From positions 1 through 41,732 of the forward strand of contig DKVF01000065.1 in the NCBI GenBank assembly GCA_002491065.1: 41,732 nt of DNA. Direction: 5' to 3'. The position numbers and the translations under genes were made by a program. Within the stretch, counting starts at the first letter, position 1. Every line of letters begins with the position of its first letter. The notes under the pieces were generated by a model. That model was given only the letters and a program-made list of their open reading frames with translations, was not told the origin of the DNA and did not search any database. Below are positions 16,613-24,746 of this stretch, one piece after another. The stretch is from Peptococcaceae bacterium UBA7185. GTDB taxonomy: Bacteria; Bacillota; Peptococcia; Peptococcales; Peptococcaceae.

Positions 16613-16861
16613 ATGGAAATTACCATTTGTATCGGCAGTTCCTGTCATCTGAAAGGTGCCAGAGATATTGTTGCTAAACTGGAAAAAATTATTGAAGAGA
16701 AGAACCTTACAGACCGCATTCATCTAAAAGGTGCTTTTTGTATGGGAAAATGCAGTGTAGAAGGAGTCAGCATCAAGCTTGATGATGAGTTATTTTATTT
16801 AAAGCCAGAAGATATAGAGCAATTTTTCCAGGATGAAATTATGCGGAGAGTATCGGCATGA
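16613..16861 (+). CDS. Thioredoxin-like [2Fe-2S] ferredoxin-domain protein
   Basis: This 82-aa protein has the cysteine pattern C6-x4-C11 and C43-x3-C47 (CIGSSCHLKG and FCMGKCSVEG), the [2Fe-2S] binding pattern of the NuoE/HydC C-terminal domain. It lacks the N-terminal helices of NuoE, so it is a stand-alone electron carrier or a subunit for the hydrogenase domain encoded next. Its stop overlaps the next start (ATGA). The ATG follows GGGAGGA. Confidence 0.88.
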   Translation: MEITICIGSSCHLKGARDIVAKLEKIIEEKNLTDRIHLKGAFCMGKCSVEGVSIKLDDELFYLKPEDIEQFFQDEIMRRVSA

Positions 16862-18594
16862 AGGTGATCGGATTTGAAGAAGCTCAATGTAAAAATTGTT
16901 ATAAATGCGTACGCAGCTGCGCAGTAAAAGCCATTGAGGTAAAAAACGGTCAGGCGCAGATTATAGACGATCAGTGTATTCTTTGCGGACGTTGTATGGA
17001 GGTATGCCCTCAAAATGCGAAGCAGTTTATCAGTGATTTGGATAAGGTAAAGTACTATATTCAACATCATGAGCATATCATTGCCTCTTTGGCGCCTTCT
17101 TATCTGGTGGCACTGGATCATACCCACCCAGGACAAGTGGTAGCTGCGCTGAAAAAACTAGGTTTTACCCAGGTACGGGAAACGTCGGAAGCAGCGGCTT
17201 ACGTAACAGAGGAATATGCACATCTTCTGAAAGAAGGCAAGATGAAAAATATTATTACGACCTGTTGTCCCAGTGCCAATGAATTGGTAGAACTGCATCA
17301 TCCTGCGTTGGCTCCCTATTTGGCACCGGTACTGTCGCCTATGGTGGCACATGGAAAGATGCTGCATGAGGAACTGGGAGACAATATGCGGGTGGTGTTT
17401 ATCGGTCCCTGTATCGCAAAGAAACGAGAAGCGGAAATAGACAGCCGCACCAGCGGGTATGTAGACGCTGTTATTGATTTTGTGGAGTTGGAAGCTTGGC
17501 TTAAGGAAGCGGGTATCGAACTGCAGCAATGCGAGCCGGAGCGGATGGATAACCGCAATCCTAAGGTGAATCGATTATATCCTGTAAGTGGCGGCATTCT
17601 TTCAGCTGTAAAGGCTGTTGCGAACACACATGAGTATCAAACTATCGCGGTACACGGCTTAGAGGATTGTGTAGCTATGTTGGAGAGTATGGAAAAGGGC
17701 GAGGTGGAACATTGCTTTGTGGAAATGAGTGCTTGTAGGGGCAGTTGTATTGAAGGACCTGCTATCGCTCACAGAAAATATTCTCGTTTTTACAAAAAAA
17801 TGAAGTTGGAACACATTGTGCCTGATGAATCGGAGCAGCCTAAAGATTTTCCAGGAAAACCTGCAAACTATTTTTATCGAGAATTTCATGATCGTTCTGT
17901 TACTGTACCGATGCCCACTGAGGAAGAGATTTGTGAAATCTTACGCAAAATCGGGAAAAATACTGTCAAGGATGAACTGAATTGCTCGGCTTGCGGCTAT
18001 CCGTCTTGTCGAGATAAGGCGATCGCGGTGTATCAGGGCAAGGCAGAATTGACCATGTGCATGCCTTACATGCAGGAACAGGCCCGGTCTATGGCCAAAA
18101 CTATTATGGACAAATCTCCTGATGCCATTTTGGCGGTAAATGCCGATATGTGTATTGAGGAATTTTCCAAAGCCGCGGAAGAGTATTTTTGTAAAAACAG
18201 AAGCAAAGTCATGCATTCTCTGTTGAGTACTGTCATCCCCGATGAGGATTTCCGCACTGTATATGAAAGTCACCAAAATATTTATGGAAAAAAGGTTTAC
18301 TATCCCCAGTATGAGTTGTATTTTCTGCAGGATATCATTTATATGGAAGAACAGAACAGCGTGATGGGTTTGTTCCAGAATATCACAGCGGAAGAAGTAA
18401 AAAAACAACAACAATACAGCATACGACTGGAAACAGTAGAGATGGCGCAAAATGTTATAGATAAGCAAATGATGGTAGCACAGCAGATTGCCAGTTTACT
18501 AGGGGAAACCACAGCAGAAACTAAGGTGAGTTTGACAAAACTGCGCAATATGATTCTCTCTGATCAGGAAGAGCTGGGCGGAAGTAAGTTATGA
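16858..18594 (+). CDS. PAS-containing sensory [FeFe] hydrogenase (group C-like, HydS type)
   Basis: Domain order in this 578-aa protein: two [4Fe-4S] motifs (C11NNCYKC-type at 11-21 and C40-C50), an H-cluster domain at about 75-315, a further four-cysteine FeS domain (C376, C379, C384, C401), a PAS-like domain near 410-510 and a helical end. H-cluster motifs are TTCCPSA (C136, C137), GPCIAKKREAE (C185) and SACRGSCIEGP (C293, C297). These differ from the catalytic TSCCPxW and GGCxxG forms and fit group C hydrogenases thought to sense H2. C136, the proton-relay position that as I recall is Ala in characterised HydS proteins, is Cys here. It overlaps both neighbours by 4 nt, with a [2Fe-2S] protein before and a phosphatase after. 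Confidence 0.88.
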   Translation: MKVIGFEEAQCKNCYKCVRSCAVKAIEVKNGQAQIIDDQCILCGRCMEVCPQNAKQFISDLDKVKYYIQHHEHIIASLAPSYLVALDHTHPGQVVAALKKLGFTQVRETSEAAAYVTEEYAHLLKEGKMKNIITTCCPSANELVELHHPALAPYLAPVLSPMVAHGKMLHEELGDNMRVVFIGPCIAKKREAEIDSRTSGYVDAVIDFVELEAWLKEAGIELQQCEPERMDNRNPKVNRLYPVSGGILSAVKAVANTHEYQTIAVHGLEDCVAMLESMEKGEVEHCFVEMSACRGSCIEGPAIAHRKYSRFYKKMKLEHIVPDESEQPKDFPGKPANYFYREFHDRSVTVPMPTEEEICEILRKIGKNTVKDELNCSACGYPSCRDKAIAVYQGKAELTMCMPYMQEQARSMAKTIMDKSPDAILAVNADMCIEEFSKAAEEYFCKNRSKVMHSLLSTVIPDEDFRTVYESHQNIYGKKVYYPQYELYFLQDIIYMEEQNSVMGLFQNITAEEVKKQQQYSIRLETVEMAQNVIDKQMMVAQQIASLLGETTAETKVSLTKLRNMILSDQEELGGSKL

Positions 18595-19763
18595 AATTAA
18601 AAGTAGATATCGCATATAAAAGTTTAAACAAGCGCAATGAGGAACTGTGTGGCGATCACATTGAGCTTTTGAAAACGGAAAATTCCACGATTTTAATTTT
18701 GGCCGACGGTATGGGCAGTGGGGTGAAAGCTAACATTTTATCTACACTGACAGCCAAAATTTTAGGCACTATGCTTTATAATGGCTCATCGTTAGATGAA
18801 TGCGTGGAAACTATTGCTAAAACGTTACCTATTTGCCAGGTACGGCAGGTAGCCTATTCTACCTTTACCATTTTGCAAATCTACGACAGTGGTGAGACCT
18901 ATATAGTAGATTTTGACAGTCCCGGGTGTATTTTTATGCGGGACGGAAAGCTACTGGAATTACCTTTTTATGAATGTGAGGTAGCGGGCAAAAAAGTAAA
19001 GGAATGCCGTATTTATGCCCAAACAGGCGATCTATTTATTTTGATGAGTGACGGTGTTACCCACGCCGGTGTCGGCCGTTTTTGTGATTTCGGCTGGGGG
19101 ATTGATGGTGTGTCCCAATATATTGAAGCGCATTACGCCGGTCAAGAAATGCCATCGCGAATTACAACCGGTTTGACGGAATACTGCCGGGAGCTGTACG
19201 AGCAGAGTCCCGGTGATGATACTACAGTAGCGGCAGTCCGTGTCATAGACAAAAAAATGGTGAAAATTTTCACAGGACCGCCGATCAATCAGGAAGATGA
19301 CGAACGGATGGTGCAGGAGTTCATACAGACGGACGGAGTATCTGTTGTTTGCGGCGGTACCAGTGCCAATATTGTTTCCAGAGTGCTGGGCAAACCATTA
19401 GAGGTGTCGCTGGAATATTTCAGCGCCGATGTACCTCCTATGGCAACACTGGAGGGAATTGATTTGGTCACAGAGGGGATCGTGACATTGAATCGCGTAC
19501 TGCAGCTCTTCAAGCAATACAATGAGGGTGAGTTGAGTCGAGATTTTTTTGACCAACTGGATCAAAAGGATGGCGGCGCCCGTCTGGCAAAACTTTTGAT
19601 TGAAAATTGTACAGATCTCAAATTGTTTGTGGGAAGAACTATTAATGCCGCCTATCAAAATCCCATGATTCCTTTTGATTTTAATTTACGGGTAGCACTG
19701 ATTGAACAGCTGAAAGAGGCAATTGAGAAGGCCGGTAAAACGGTTTCGATCAGCTATATGTGA
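18591..19763 (+). CDS. SpoIIE/PP2C-type serine phosphatase linked to sensory hydrogenase
   Basis: Residues 1-220 are a PP2C/SpoIIE phosphatase domain: metal-binding D39 in LADGMGSG, D154 in LMSDGVTHAG and D209-D210 in SPGDDTTVAAV. Residues 221-390 form a second domain I cannot name (FTGPPINQEDDERMVQEF, VCGGTSANIVSRVLGK). Such phosphatases are reported next to group C hydrogenases, where the H2 or redox signal is presumed to change phosphatase activity; target proteins are unknown. There is no anti-sigma or STAS partner in this window. Start overlaps the hydrogenase stop (ATGA), implying fixed stoichiometry. Confidence 0.88.
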   Translation: MKLKVDIAYKSLNKRNEELCGDHIELLKTENSTILILADGMGSGVKANILSTLTAKILGTMLYNGSSLDECVETIAKTLPICQVRQVAYSTFTILQIYDSGETYIVDFDSPGCIFMRDGKLLELPFYECEVAGKKVKECRIYAQTGDLFILMSDGVTHAGVGRFCDFGWGIDGVSQYIEAHYAGQEMPSRITTGLTEYCRELYEQSPGDDTTVAAVRVIDKKMVKIFTGPPINQEDDERMVQEFIQTDGVSVVCGGTSANIVSRVLGKPLEVSLEYFSADVPPMATLEGIDLVTEGIVTLNRVLQLFKQYNEGELSRDFFDQLDQKDGGARLAKLLIENCTDLKLFVGRTINAAYQNPMIPFDFNLRVALIEQLKEAIEKAGKTVSISYM

Positions 19764-19792
19764 AATAGTATGGATATAAAAGGAGTATTTGT

Positions 19793-21247
19793 ATGCTGGA
19801 TAAAGATGCAACGATTGTAAGTGTAAAACACGAAGTATTATACCAAGTGGCAAAGCATGCCTTTGCTGGAGATTTGGAAGAAAAAAGAGACCAGATTCCC
19901 TTTGATATTATTCCCGGGCCTCAGGCCAATTTTCGCTGTTGTGTATACAAAGAACGGGAAATAATTCGGCAGAGGATTCGCGTAGCGGAAGGCCGCTCAC
20001 CTATTCAGGATAAGGAAAACAGAAATATTGTACAAGTTGTCGAGTCTGCCTGTGAGGGTTGTCCTATCAATCGTTATGTTGTAACGGATAATTGTCAGCG
20101 CTGCATGAGCCGCAAATGCCAGCAGGCTTGTAATTTTCATGCTATTACCATCATGCGGGACAAAGCAGTAATTGATACCCAGCTTTGCAAGGAATGCGGC
20201 AAATGCTATCAGGCTTGTCCTTATAATGCGATTGCCGACTTGATGCGCCCCTGTAAGCGGAGCTGTCCGGTAGATGCCATCAGCATGGACGAAAATAAGA
20301 TTGTTGTCGTTGATGAAAATAAGTGCATTCACTGTGGTCAATGTATCAAAAACTGTCCTTTCGGGGCCATTATGGATCGCTCCTTTATGGTAAGCGTAAT
20401 CAATTTAATCAACAGCGGTTTGCCGGTATATGCAATGGTAGCGCCGGCAGGAGAAGGGCAGTTTGGCAATGCTTCCATGGCAGATCTGGCAGAAGGCATT
20501 CGGCAGCTAGGATTTGCTGACATGTACGAAGTTGCCTTGGGCGGTGATTTTGTAGCAGACAGTGAAGCCAAGGAATGGTTAGAAGCTTATCAAGAAGGCA
20601 AAAAAATGACAACCTCTTGTTGTCCTGCTTTTGTTACCATGGTGAAAAAACATTTTCCCCAGTTGGAAGAAAATATCTCCACCACAGTTTCACCGATGTC
20701 CGCTGTAGCTCGTTTAATCCGTGCTGAACACCCTGGGGCGATTACAGTATTTATCGGGCCTTGCATCGCTAAAAAAAGTGAGGTCATCGAGTCTATCACG
20801 CAGGATAATGCCGATTATGCGCTGACCTTTGAGGAACTGGATGCGATGTTCCATGCCAAAGGAGTTGAATTGCAGGCATCCAACGCTGTACTTCAACAGG
20901 GCAGTATTTATGGGAAAAAATTCGGCGCTTCCGGTGGTGTAACTGCTGCTGTTCTGCAGGCTTTTAAGGAAATGAATGCCGAGGTTGACGCTAAGGTGGC
21001 CCAGTGTAATGGTGCACAGGAATGTAAAAAAGCCTTATTGATGATGAAAGTAAGCAAATTGCCTGAAGACTTTATCGAAGGGATGGCCTGCGAGGGCGGC
21101 TGTGTGAATGGTCCCGGCAGTGTGAAAGCGGAGATGCAGAGCCGCAGAGATCGTGCTGCATTATTCAGTAAAGCTGACGGGCGGGGAATTAGGGACAACA
21201 TTGCCCCATACTACGATAAATATCAAATTTCTCTGCATAGAAAATAA
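19793..21247 (+). CDS. Monomeric [FeFe] hydrogenase (group B-like)
   Basis: The 484-aa enzyme has an N-terminal domain with a CxxC-rich cluster region (C87, C90, C101, C104, C109, C113), two ferredoxin-like [4Fe-4S] motifs (C132-C142 with C154/C158, and C178-C188), then the catalytic H domain with TTSCCPAF (C276, C277), IGPCIAKKSE (C324) and MACEGGCVNGPGSV (C433, C437). All H-cluster ligands and the proton-relay cysteine are present, so it should be catalytic, evolving or oxidising H2 with ferredoxin. The motif set matches group B. It starts 29 nt after the phosphatase behind AAAAGGAG, within the same operon. No maturases hydEFG are in the window. Confidence 0.92.
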   Translation: MLDKDATIVSVKHEVLYQVAKHAFAGDLEEKRDQIPFDIIPGPQANFRCCVYKEREIIRQRIRVAEGRSPIQDKENRNIVQVVESACEGCPINRYVVTDNCQRCMSRKCQQACNFHAITIMRDKAVIDTQLCKECGKCYQACPYNAIADLMRPCKRSCPVDAISMDENKIVVVDENKCIHCGQCIKNCPFGAIMDRSFMVSVINLINSGLPVYAMVAPAGEGQFGNASMADLAEGIRQLGFADMYEVALGGDFVADSEAKEWLEAYQEGKKMTTSCCPAFVTMVKKHFPQLEENISTTVSPMSAVARLIRAEHPGAITVFIGPCIAKKSEVIESITQDNADYALTFEELDAMFHAKGVELQASNAVLQQGSIYGKKFGASGGVTAAVLQAFKEMNAEVDAKVAQCNGAQECKKALLMMKVSKLPEDFIEGMACEGGCVNGPGSVKAEMQSRRDRAALFSKADGRGIRDNIAPYYDKYQISLHRK

Positions 21248-21249
21248 TA

Positions 21250-21278
21250 GGCATAAGGTTAATGCCATGAATTGTTTT
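21250..21278 (+). terminator. Weak candidate terminator after the hydrogenase operon
   Basis: GGCAT and ATGCC (21250-21266) form a 5-bp stem followed by a short T-rich stretch. It is too weak to be sure of. Confidence 0.25.
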
Positions 21279-21327
21279 TGTATGGGATAATTTATAAAAA
21301 ATCTCTTAAAAAATCGCGAAAAAAAGA

Positions 21328-21356
21328 TTGAAATTCATCTTACTGTATGCTAATAT
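21328..21356 (+). promoter_or_regulatory. Promoter of rpsB
   Basis: A -35 TTGAAA (21328-21333) and extended -10 TGC-TAATAT (21351-21356) are spaced 17 nt, predicting a start near 21363 and a leader of about 118 nt. Confidence 0.6.
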
Positions 21357-21364
21357 AATTAACG

Positions 21365-21432
21365 GTGCAAATACGCACGTCTGTTGATTTTACAGGCAGA
21401 GCCTGATTTAGGTTCCTGTAAAAGAGGACGCA
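21365..21432 (+). promoter_or_regulatory. Structured mRNA leader of rpsB
   Basis: The leader holds a hairpin GTGC/GCAC (21365-21378), a 9-bp stem TTTTACAGG/CCTGTAAAA (21388-21396 with 21415-21423) enclosing a second stem AGCCT/AGGTT, and CGTCT (from about 21378) able to pair with GGACG (from about 21427). Ribosomal protein operons often fold leaders for feedback control, so an S2-binding element is possible. I do not recognise the class. Confidence 0.45.
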
Positions 21433-21481
21433 GGCGGAGGAATGCAACAAAAAATCTAATTTATGAGAGGAGGTGTCCGAA

Positions 21482-22225
21482 ATGGCAGTAATCTCTATGA
21501 AACAGTTATTAGAGGCTGGTGTACATTTTGGTCATCAAACAAGACGTTGGAACCCGAAAATGGCTCCTTACATTTTTGCAGAAAGAAATGGTATCTATAT
21601 CATTGACCTGCAGAAAACAGTAAAAAAAGTAGTAGAAGCGTATGATTTTGTACGCGAAGTAGCAGCAGCAGGCAAACCAGTACTGTTCGTTGGTACAAAA
21701 AAACAGGCTCAGGAAACAATCAAAGAAGAAGCTTTGAGATGTGAGCAGTTCTATGTAAACGAAAGATGGTTGGGCGGCATGCTGACCAACTACCAGACAA
21801 TTGAAAAACGTATCAAACGTCTGAGAAAATTGGAAGAAATGGAAGCAGAAGGGACATTGGATCTTCTGACCAAAAAAGAGAAATTCAAATTATTGGGTGA
21901 AAAAGAAAAATTGGAACGGTTCCTGGGCGGTATCAAAGAAATGCCTGAACTGCCTGGCGCTTTGTTCGTAATTGACCCAAGAAAAGAAAAAATTGCTGTA
22001 ACTGAAGCAAAGAAATTGGGGATTCCAGTAGTAGCCATTGTAGATACAAACTGTGACCCTGATGATGTAGATTATGTAATTCCTGGAAATGACGATGCAA
22101 TCAGAGCAGTAAAATTATTGGCTTCTGTTATCAGTGACGCTGTTTTGGAAGCAAAACAGGGCGAAAGTATGGCTGCTGAAGCAGAAGAAGTTGTTGCTGA
22201 AGAAGCAGAAAAAGTGGAAGAATAA
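21482..22225 (+). CDS. rpsB: 30S ribosomal protein S2
   Basis: The 247-aa protein begins MAVISMKQLLEAGVHFGHQT, the S2 signature, and contains RWLGGMLTNYQTI, LPGALFVIDPRKEKIAV and DTNCDPDDVDYVIPGNDDAIR. An acidic Glu/Ala tail ends it. I start at ATG 21482 because GAGAGGAGGTG lies 7 nt upstream; the in-frame GTG at 21473 is part of that site. Confidence 0.97.
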   Translation: MAVISMKQLLEAGVHFGHQTRRWNPKMAPYIFAERNGIYIIDLQKTVKKVVEAYDFVREVAAAGKPVLFVGTKKQAQETIKEEALRCEQFYVNERWLGGMLTNYQTIEKRIKRLRKLEEMEAEGTLDLLTKKEKFKLLGEKEKLERFLGGIKEMPELPGALFVIDPRKEKIAVTEAKKLGIPVVAIVDTNCDPDDVDYVIPGNDDAIRAVKLLASVISDAVLEAKQGESMAAEAEEVVAEEAEKVEE

Positions 22226-22242
22226 TTTATATAGGACAGTTT

Positions 22243-22277
22243 CATAGGGTAACCGAACGGTTACCCTATGGTTTTAT
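22243..22277 (+). terminator. Hairpin/attenuator between rpsB and tsf
   Basis: CATAGGGTAACC pairs with GGTTACCCTATG around a 4-nt loop and is followed by GTTTTAT. It may partly terminate or stabilise the rpsB mRNA, lowering tsf expression relative to rpsB. Confidence 0.55.
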
Positions 22278-22303
22278 AAGATTACTTATAGGGGGTACTT
22301 ACA

Positions 22304-23179
22304 TTGGCAATTACAGCTGCATTGGTGAAAGAATTAAGAGAAATGACCGGCGCTGGTATGATGGACTGCAAAAAAGCATTGACAGAATGCGACGGCGATA
22401 TGGACAAAGCGGTAGATTTTCTGCGTGAAAAAGGTCTGGCTCAGGCTGCAAAAAAAGCTGGCCGTATTGCAGCGGAAGGACTGGTTGGTTCCTACATTAC
22501 TGACGATGCAAAAACAGGCGTAATCGTAGAAGTAAACTGCGAAACCGATTTCGTAGCAAAAACAGACGAGTTCAAAGATTTGGTAAATGGAATTGCGAAA
22601 CATGTTGCCGCTATCAAACCAGCTGACTTAGAAACATTGTCTGCTTCCGAATTGGATGGACAGACTGTCGCAGCTCTGGTTACTGAAAAAATCGCAAAAA
22701 TCGGTGAAAATATTTCTTTGCGTCGTTTCACTTGCTTTGAAACAGATGGCATCATTGCTTCCTACATTCATGCTGGCGGCAAAATCGTGACTTTAGTAGA
22801 AATAAAGGGTGGAGATGCTGAGCTGGCAAAAGATATCGCTATGCAGGTAGCTGCTGCAAATCCTGCTTATTTGAACCGCACTCAGGTACCATCTGCAGAA
22901 TTACAGCATGAAAAAGAAGTATTAACTGAACAGGCTCGCAATGAAGGCAAACCTGAAAAAATCATTGAAAAAATGGTAGAAGGCCGTATTGAAAAATACT
23001 ACAAAGAAGTATGCTTGGTAGATCAGCCATTTATCAAAGGCGATGATGAAAGCGTAAGCAGCTTGCTGAAAAAAGCAAATGCAGAAGTTGTTCGTTTTGT
23101 CCGCTATGAAATGGGCGAAGGTCTGGAAAAGAAACAGGAAGACTTTGCTGCAGAAGTAGCTGCGCAGATGAAAGGCTGA
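22304..23179 (+). CDS. tsf: Elongation factor Ts
   Basis: EF-Ts is the nucleotide exchange factor for EF-Tu. The N-terminal UBA-like region ALVKELREMTGAGMMDCKKAL and EVNCETDFVAKTDEF are signatures. The 291-aa length is typical. The start is TTG 22304 behind GGGGGT; no ATG is available in frame before the conserved N-terminus, so a TTG start is firmly indicated. Confidence 0.97.
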   Translation: MAITAALVKELREMTGAGMMDCKKALTECDGDMDKAVDFLREKGLAQAAKKAGRIAAEGLVGSYITDDAKTGVIVEVNCETDFVAKTDEFKDLVNGIAKHVAAIKPADLETLSASELDGQTVAALVTEKIAKIGENISLRRFTCFETDGIIASYIHAGGKIVTLVEIKGGDAELAKDIAMQVAAANPAYLNRTQVPSAELQHEKEVLTEQARNEGKPEKIIEKMVEGRIEKYYKEVCLVDQPFIKGDDESVSSLLKKANAEVVRFVRYEMGEGLEKKQEDFAAEVAAQMKG

Positions 23180-23208
23180 GTCCTTAATTTATTTATATTG
23201 AAAATTTT

Positions 23209-23240
23209 AAAGAGAACACCCTTGTGTTCTCTTTATTTAT
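23209..23240 (+). terminator. Intrinsic terminator after tsf
   Basis: AAAGAGAACAC (23209-23219) pairs with GTGTTCTCTTT (23224-23234) around CCTT, followed by a T-rich stretch. Confidence 0.75.
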
Positions 23241-23248
23241 GATATAAT
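23222..23248 (+). promoter_or_regulatory. Promoter of pyrH
   Basis: A -10 TATAAT (23243-23248) lies directly after the tsf terminator. The best -35, TTGTGT (23222-23227), is inside the terminator stem with a 15-nt spacer, so pyrH-frr probably has its own weak promoter. Confidence 0.45.
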
Positions 23249-23317
23249 ATAGAATTATAATAACTTCATACTATCAAACAGGTGCCAGACAGAAGGGGCA
23301 CAGTAGGAGGCTGCAGG

Positions 23318-24034
23318 ATGGATCAACCAAAATACAAACGAGTCATTTTAAAATTGAGCGGAGAAGCACTGAGCGGTGAAGTTGGCTTTGGTTTGGAAGC
23401 AAATGTGCTGAATTCCATGGCACAGCAAATTTCCGAATTAGTAGAAGCAGGCGTGGAAGTTGCAATCGTTGTGGGGGGCGGCAATATCTGGCGTGGTGTT
23501 ACCGGCGCAAAACGGGGAATTGACCGTGCCACTGCCGACTATATGGGAATGCTGGCTACAGTTATCAATTCTTTGGCATTACAGGATGCATTAGAAGCCA
23601 GCGGCGTGGATACGCGGGTCATGACTGCCATCGAAATGCGTGAAGTGGCAGAGCCATATATTAAACGGAGAGCCATTCGTCATTTGGAAAAAGGCAGAGT
23701 TGTCATCTTTGGCGCAGGGACAGGCAATCCCTATTTCTCGACAGATACTACAGCTGCTTTACGAGCTGCGGAAATGGGTGTTGATGTAATTTTGATGGCT
23801 AAAAAAGTGGATGGCGTATATGATGATGATCCCAAAACCAATCCAAATGCTCATAGATTTGAATCTTTAAAATACATTGATGTACTAAATCAAGGCTTGA
23901 AAGTGATGGATTCTACAGCTATCAGTTTGTGTATGGATAACAATATTCCGCTGATTGTCTTTGATATGATGACACCAGGCAATATGAAACGTGCTGCCAT
24001 GGGCGAAAAAATTGGAACCTATGTGGGGAGGTAG
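23318..24034 (+). CDS. pyrH: Uridylate kinase
   Basis: PyrH phosphorylates UMP to UDP. The sequence shows RVILKLSGEALSG, VVGGGNIWRG, FGAGTGNPYFSTDTTAALRA and KKVDGVYDDDPKTNP, all PyrH signatures. ATG 23318 follows AGGAGG by about 8 nt and gives the usual 238 aa; the GTG at 23282 would add an unsupported 12-residue extension. The stop is 5 nt before frr. Confidence 0.96.
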   Translation: MDQPKYKRVILKLSGEALSGEVGFGLEANVLNSMAQQISELVEAGVEVAIVVGGGNIWRGVTGAKRGIDRATADYMGMLATVINSLALQDALEASGVDTRVMTAIEMREVAEPYIKRRAIRHLEKGRVVIFGAGTGNPYFSTDTTAALRAAEMGVDVILMAKKVDGVYDDDPKTNPNAHRFESLKYIDVLNQGLKVMDSTAISLCMDNNIPLIVFDMMTPGNMKRAAMGEKIGTYVGR

Positions 24035-24039
24035 TATTT

Positions 24040-24597
24040 ATGATTAACACGATTAAGCAAGATGTAGAAGAAAGAATGAACAAGACCATTGGTGTGTTGC
24101 GAAGCGATTTCCAGACCATTCGCACCGGTAAGGCTTCTCCATCGTTGTTGGACCGCATTCAGGTGGATTATTATGGGTCGCCAACGCCAATCAATCAGTT
24201 GGCTAACATTTCCACACCAGAAGCACGGATGCTGGTCATTCAGCCATGGGATAAGTCCGCAATCTCTGCCATTGAGAAAGCAATCCTCAAGTCAGATTTA
24301 GGGATTACACCAACTAGTGACGGAATTGTAATTCGTTTGGTATTGCCGCAGCTGACCCAGGAAAACAGAAAAGATCTGGTAAAACGGGTAAAGAAAAAAG
24401 GGGAAGAAGCCAAAGTCAGCGTGCGCAACATTCGTCGTGATGGAAATGATGAATTGAAAGCTTTAGAAAAATCTAAAGAAATCACAGAAGACGAAAGCAA
24501 AGGCGCTCAGGAAAATATTCAAAAGCTGACTGACAAATTCATTGCTGAAGTGGATAAATTGGTCGACAATAAAGAAAAAGAGATTATGGAAGTATAA
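24040..24597 (+). CDS. frr: Ribosome recycling factor
   Basis: Frr splits post-termination ribosomes with EF-G. The 185-aa protein has the RTGKASPSLLDRIQVDYYGSP motif and the C-terminal helical VRNIRRDGNDELKALEKSK region. The start follows GGGAGGT. It closes the rpsB-tsf-pyrH-frr order common in Bacillota; uppS, cdsA and dxr, often next, are absent here. Confidence 0.97.
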   Translation: MINTIKQDVEERMNKTIGVLRSDFQTIRTGKASPSLLDRIQVDYYGSPTPINQLANISTPEARMLVIQPWDKSAISAIEKAILKSDLGITPTSDGIVIRLVLPQLTQENRKDLVKRVKKKGEEAKVSVRNIRRDGNDELKALEKSKEITEDESKGAQENIQKLTDKFIAEVDKLVDNKEKEIMEV

Positions 24598-24624
24598 TCA
24601 ATAATCTTCTAGCAAATTCTATGG

Positions 24625-24656
24625 TACCGGAATTACCAATAATTCCGGTATTTTTT
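24625..24656 (+). terminator. Intrinsic terminator after frr
   Basis: TACCGGAATTA and TAATTCCGGTA pair perfectly around CCAA and are followed by TTTTTTATT. Confidence 0.88.
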
Positions 24657-24720
24657 ATTGTATATTTTACATTTGTGCGATAAACTAAAAATATAAAATT
24701 TGATTGTTGTCCATATTGAT

Positions 24721-24729
24721 TGCTATAAT
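24721..24729 (+). promoter_or_regulatory. Extended -10 promoter of the membrane protein gene
   Basis: TGC-TATAAT (TATAAT at 24724-24729) predicts a start near 24736, only about 10 nt before the ATG, so the mRNA would have a very short leader. Confidence 0.45.
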
Positions 24730-24746
24730 GAAAGAAGGTTATGCCA

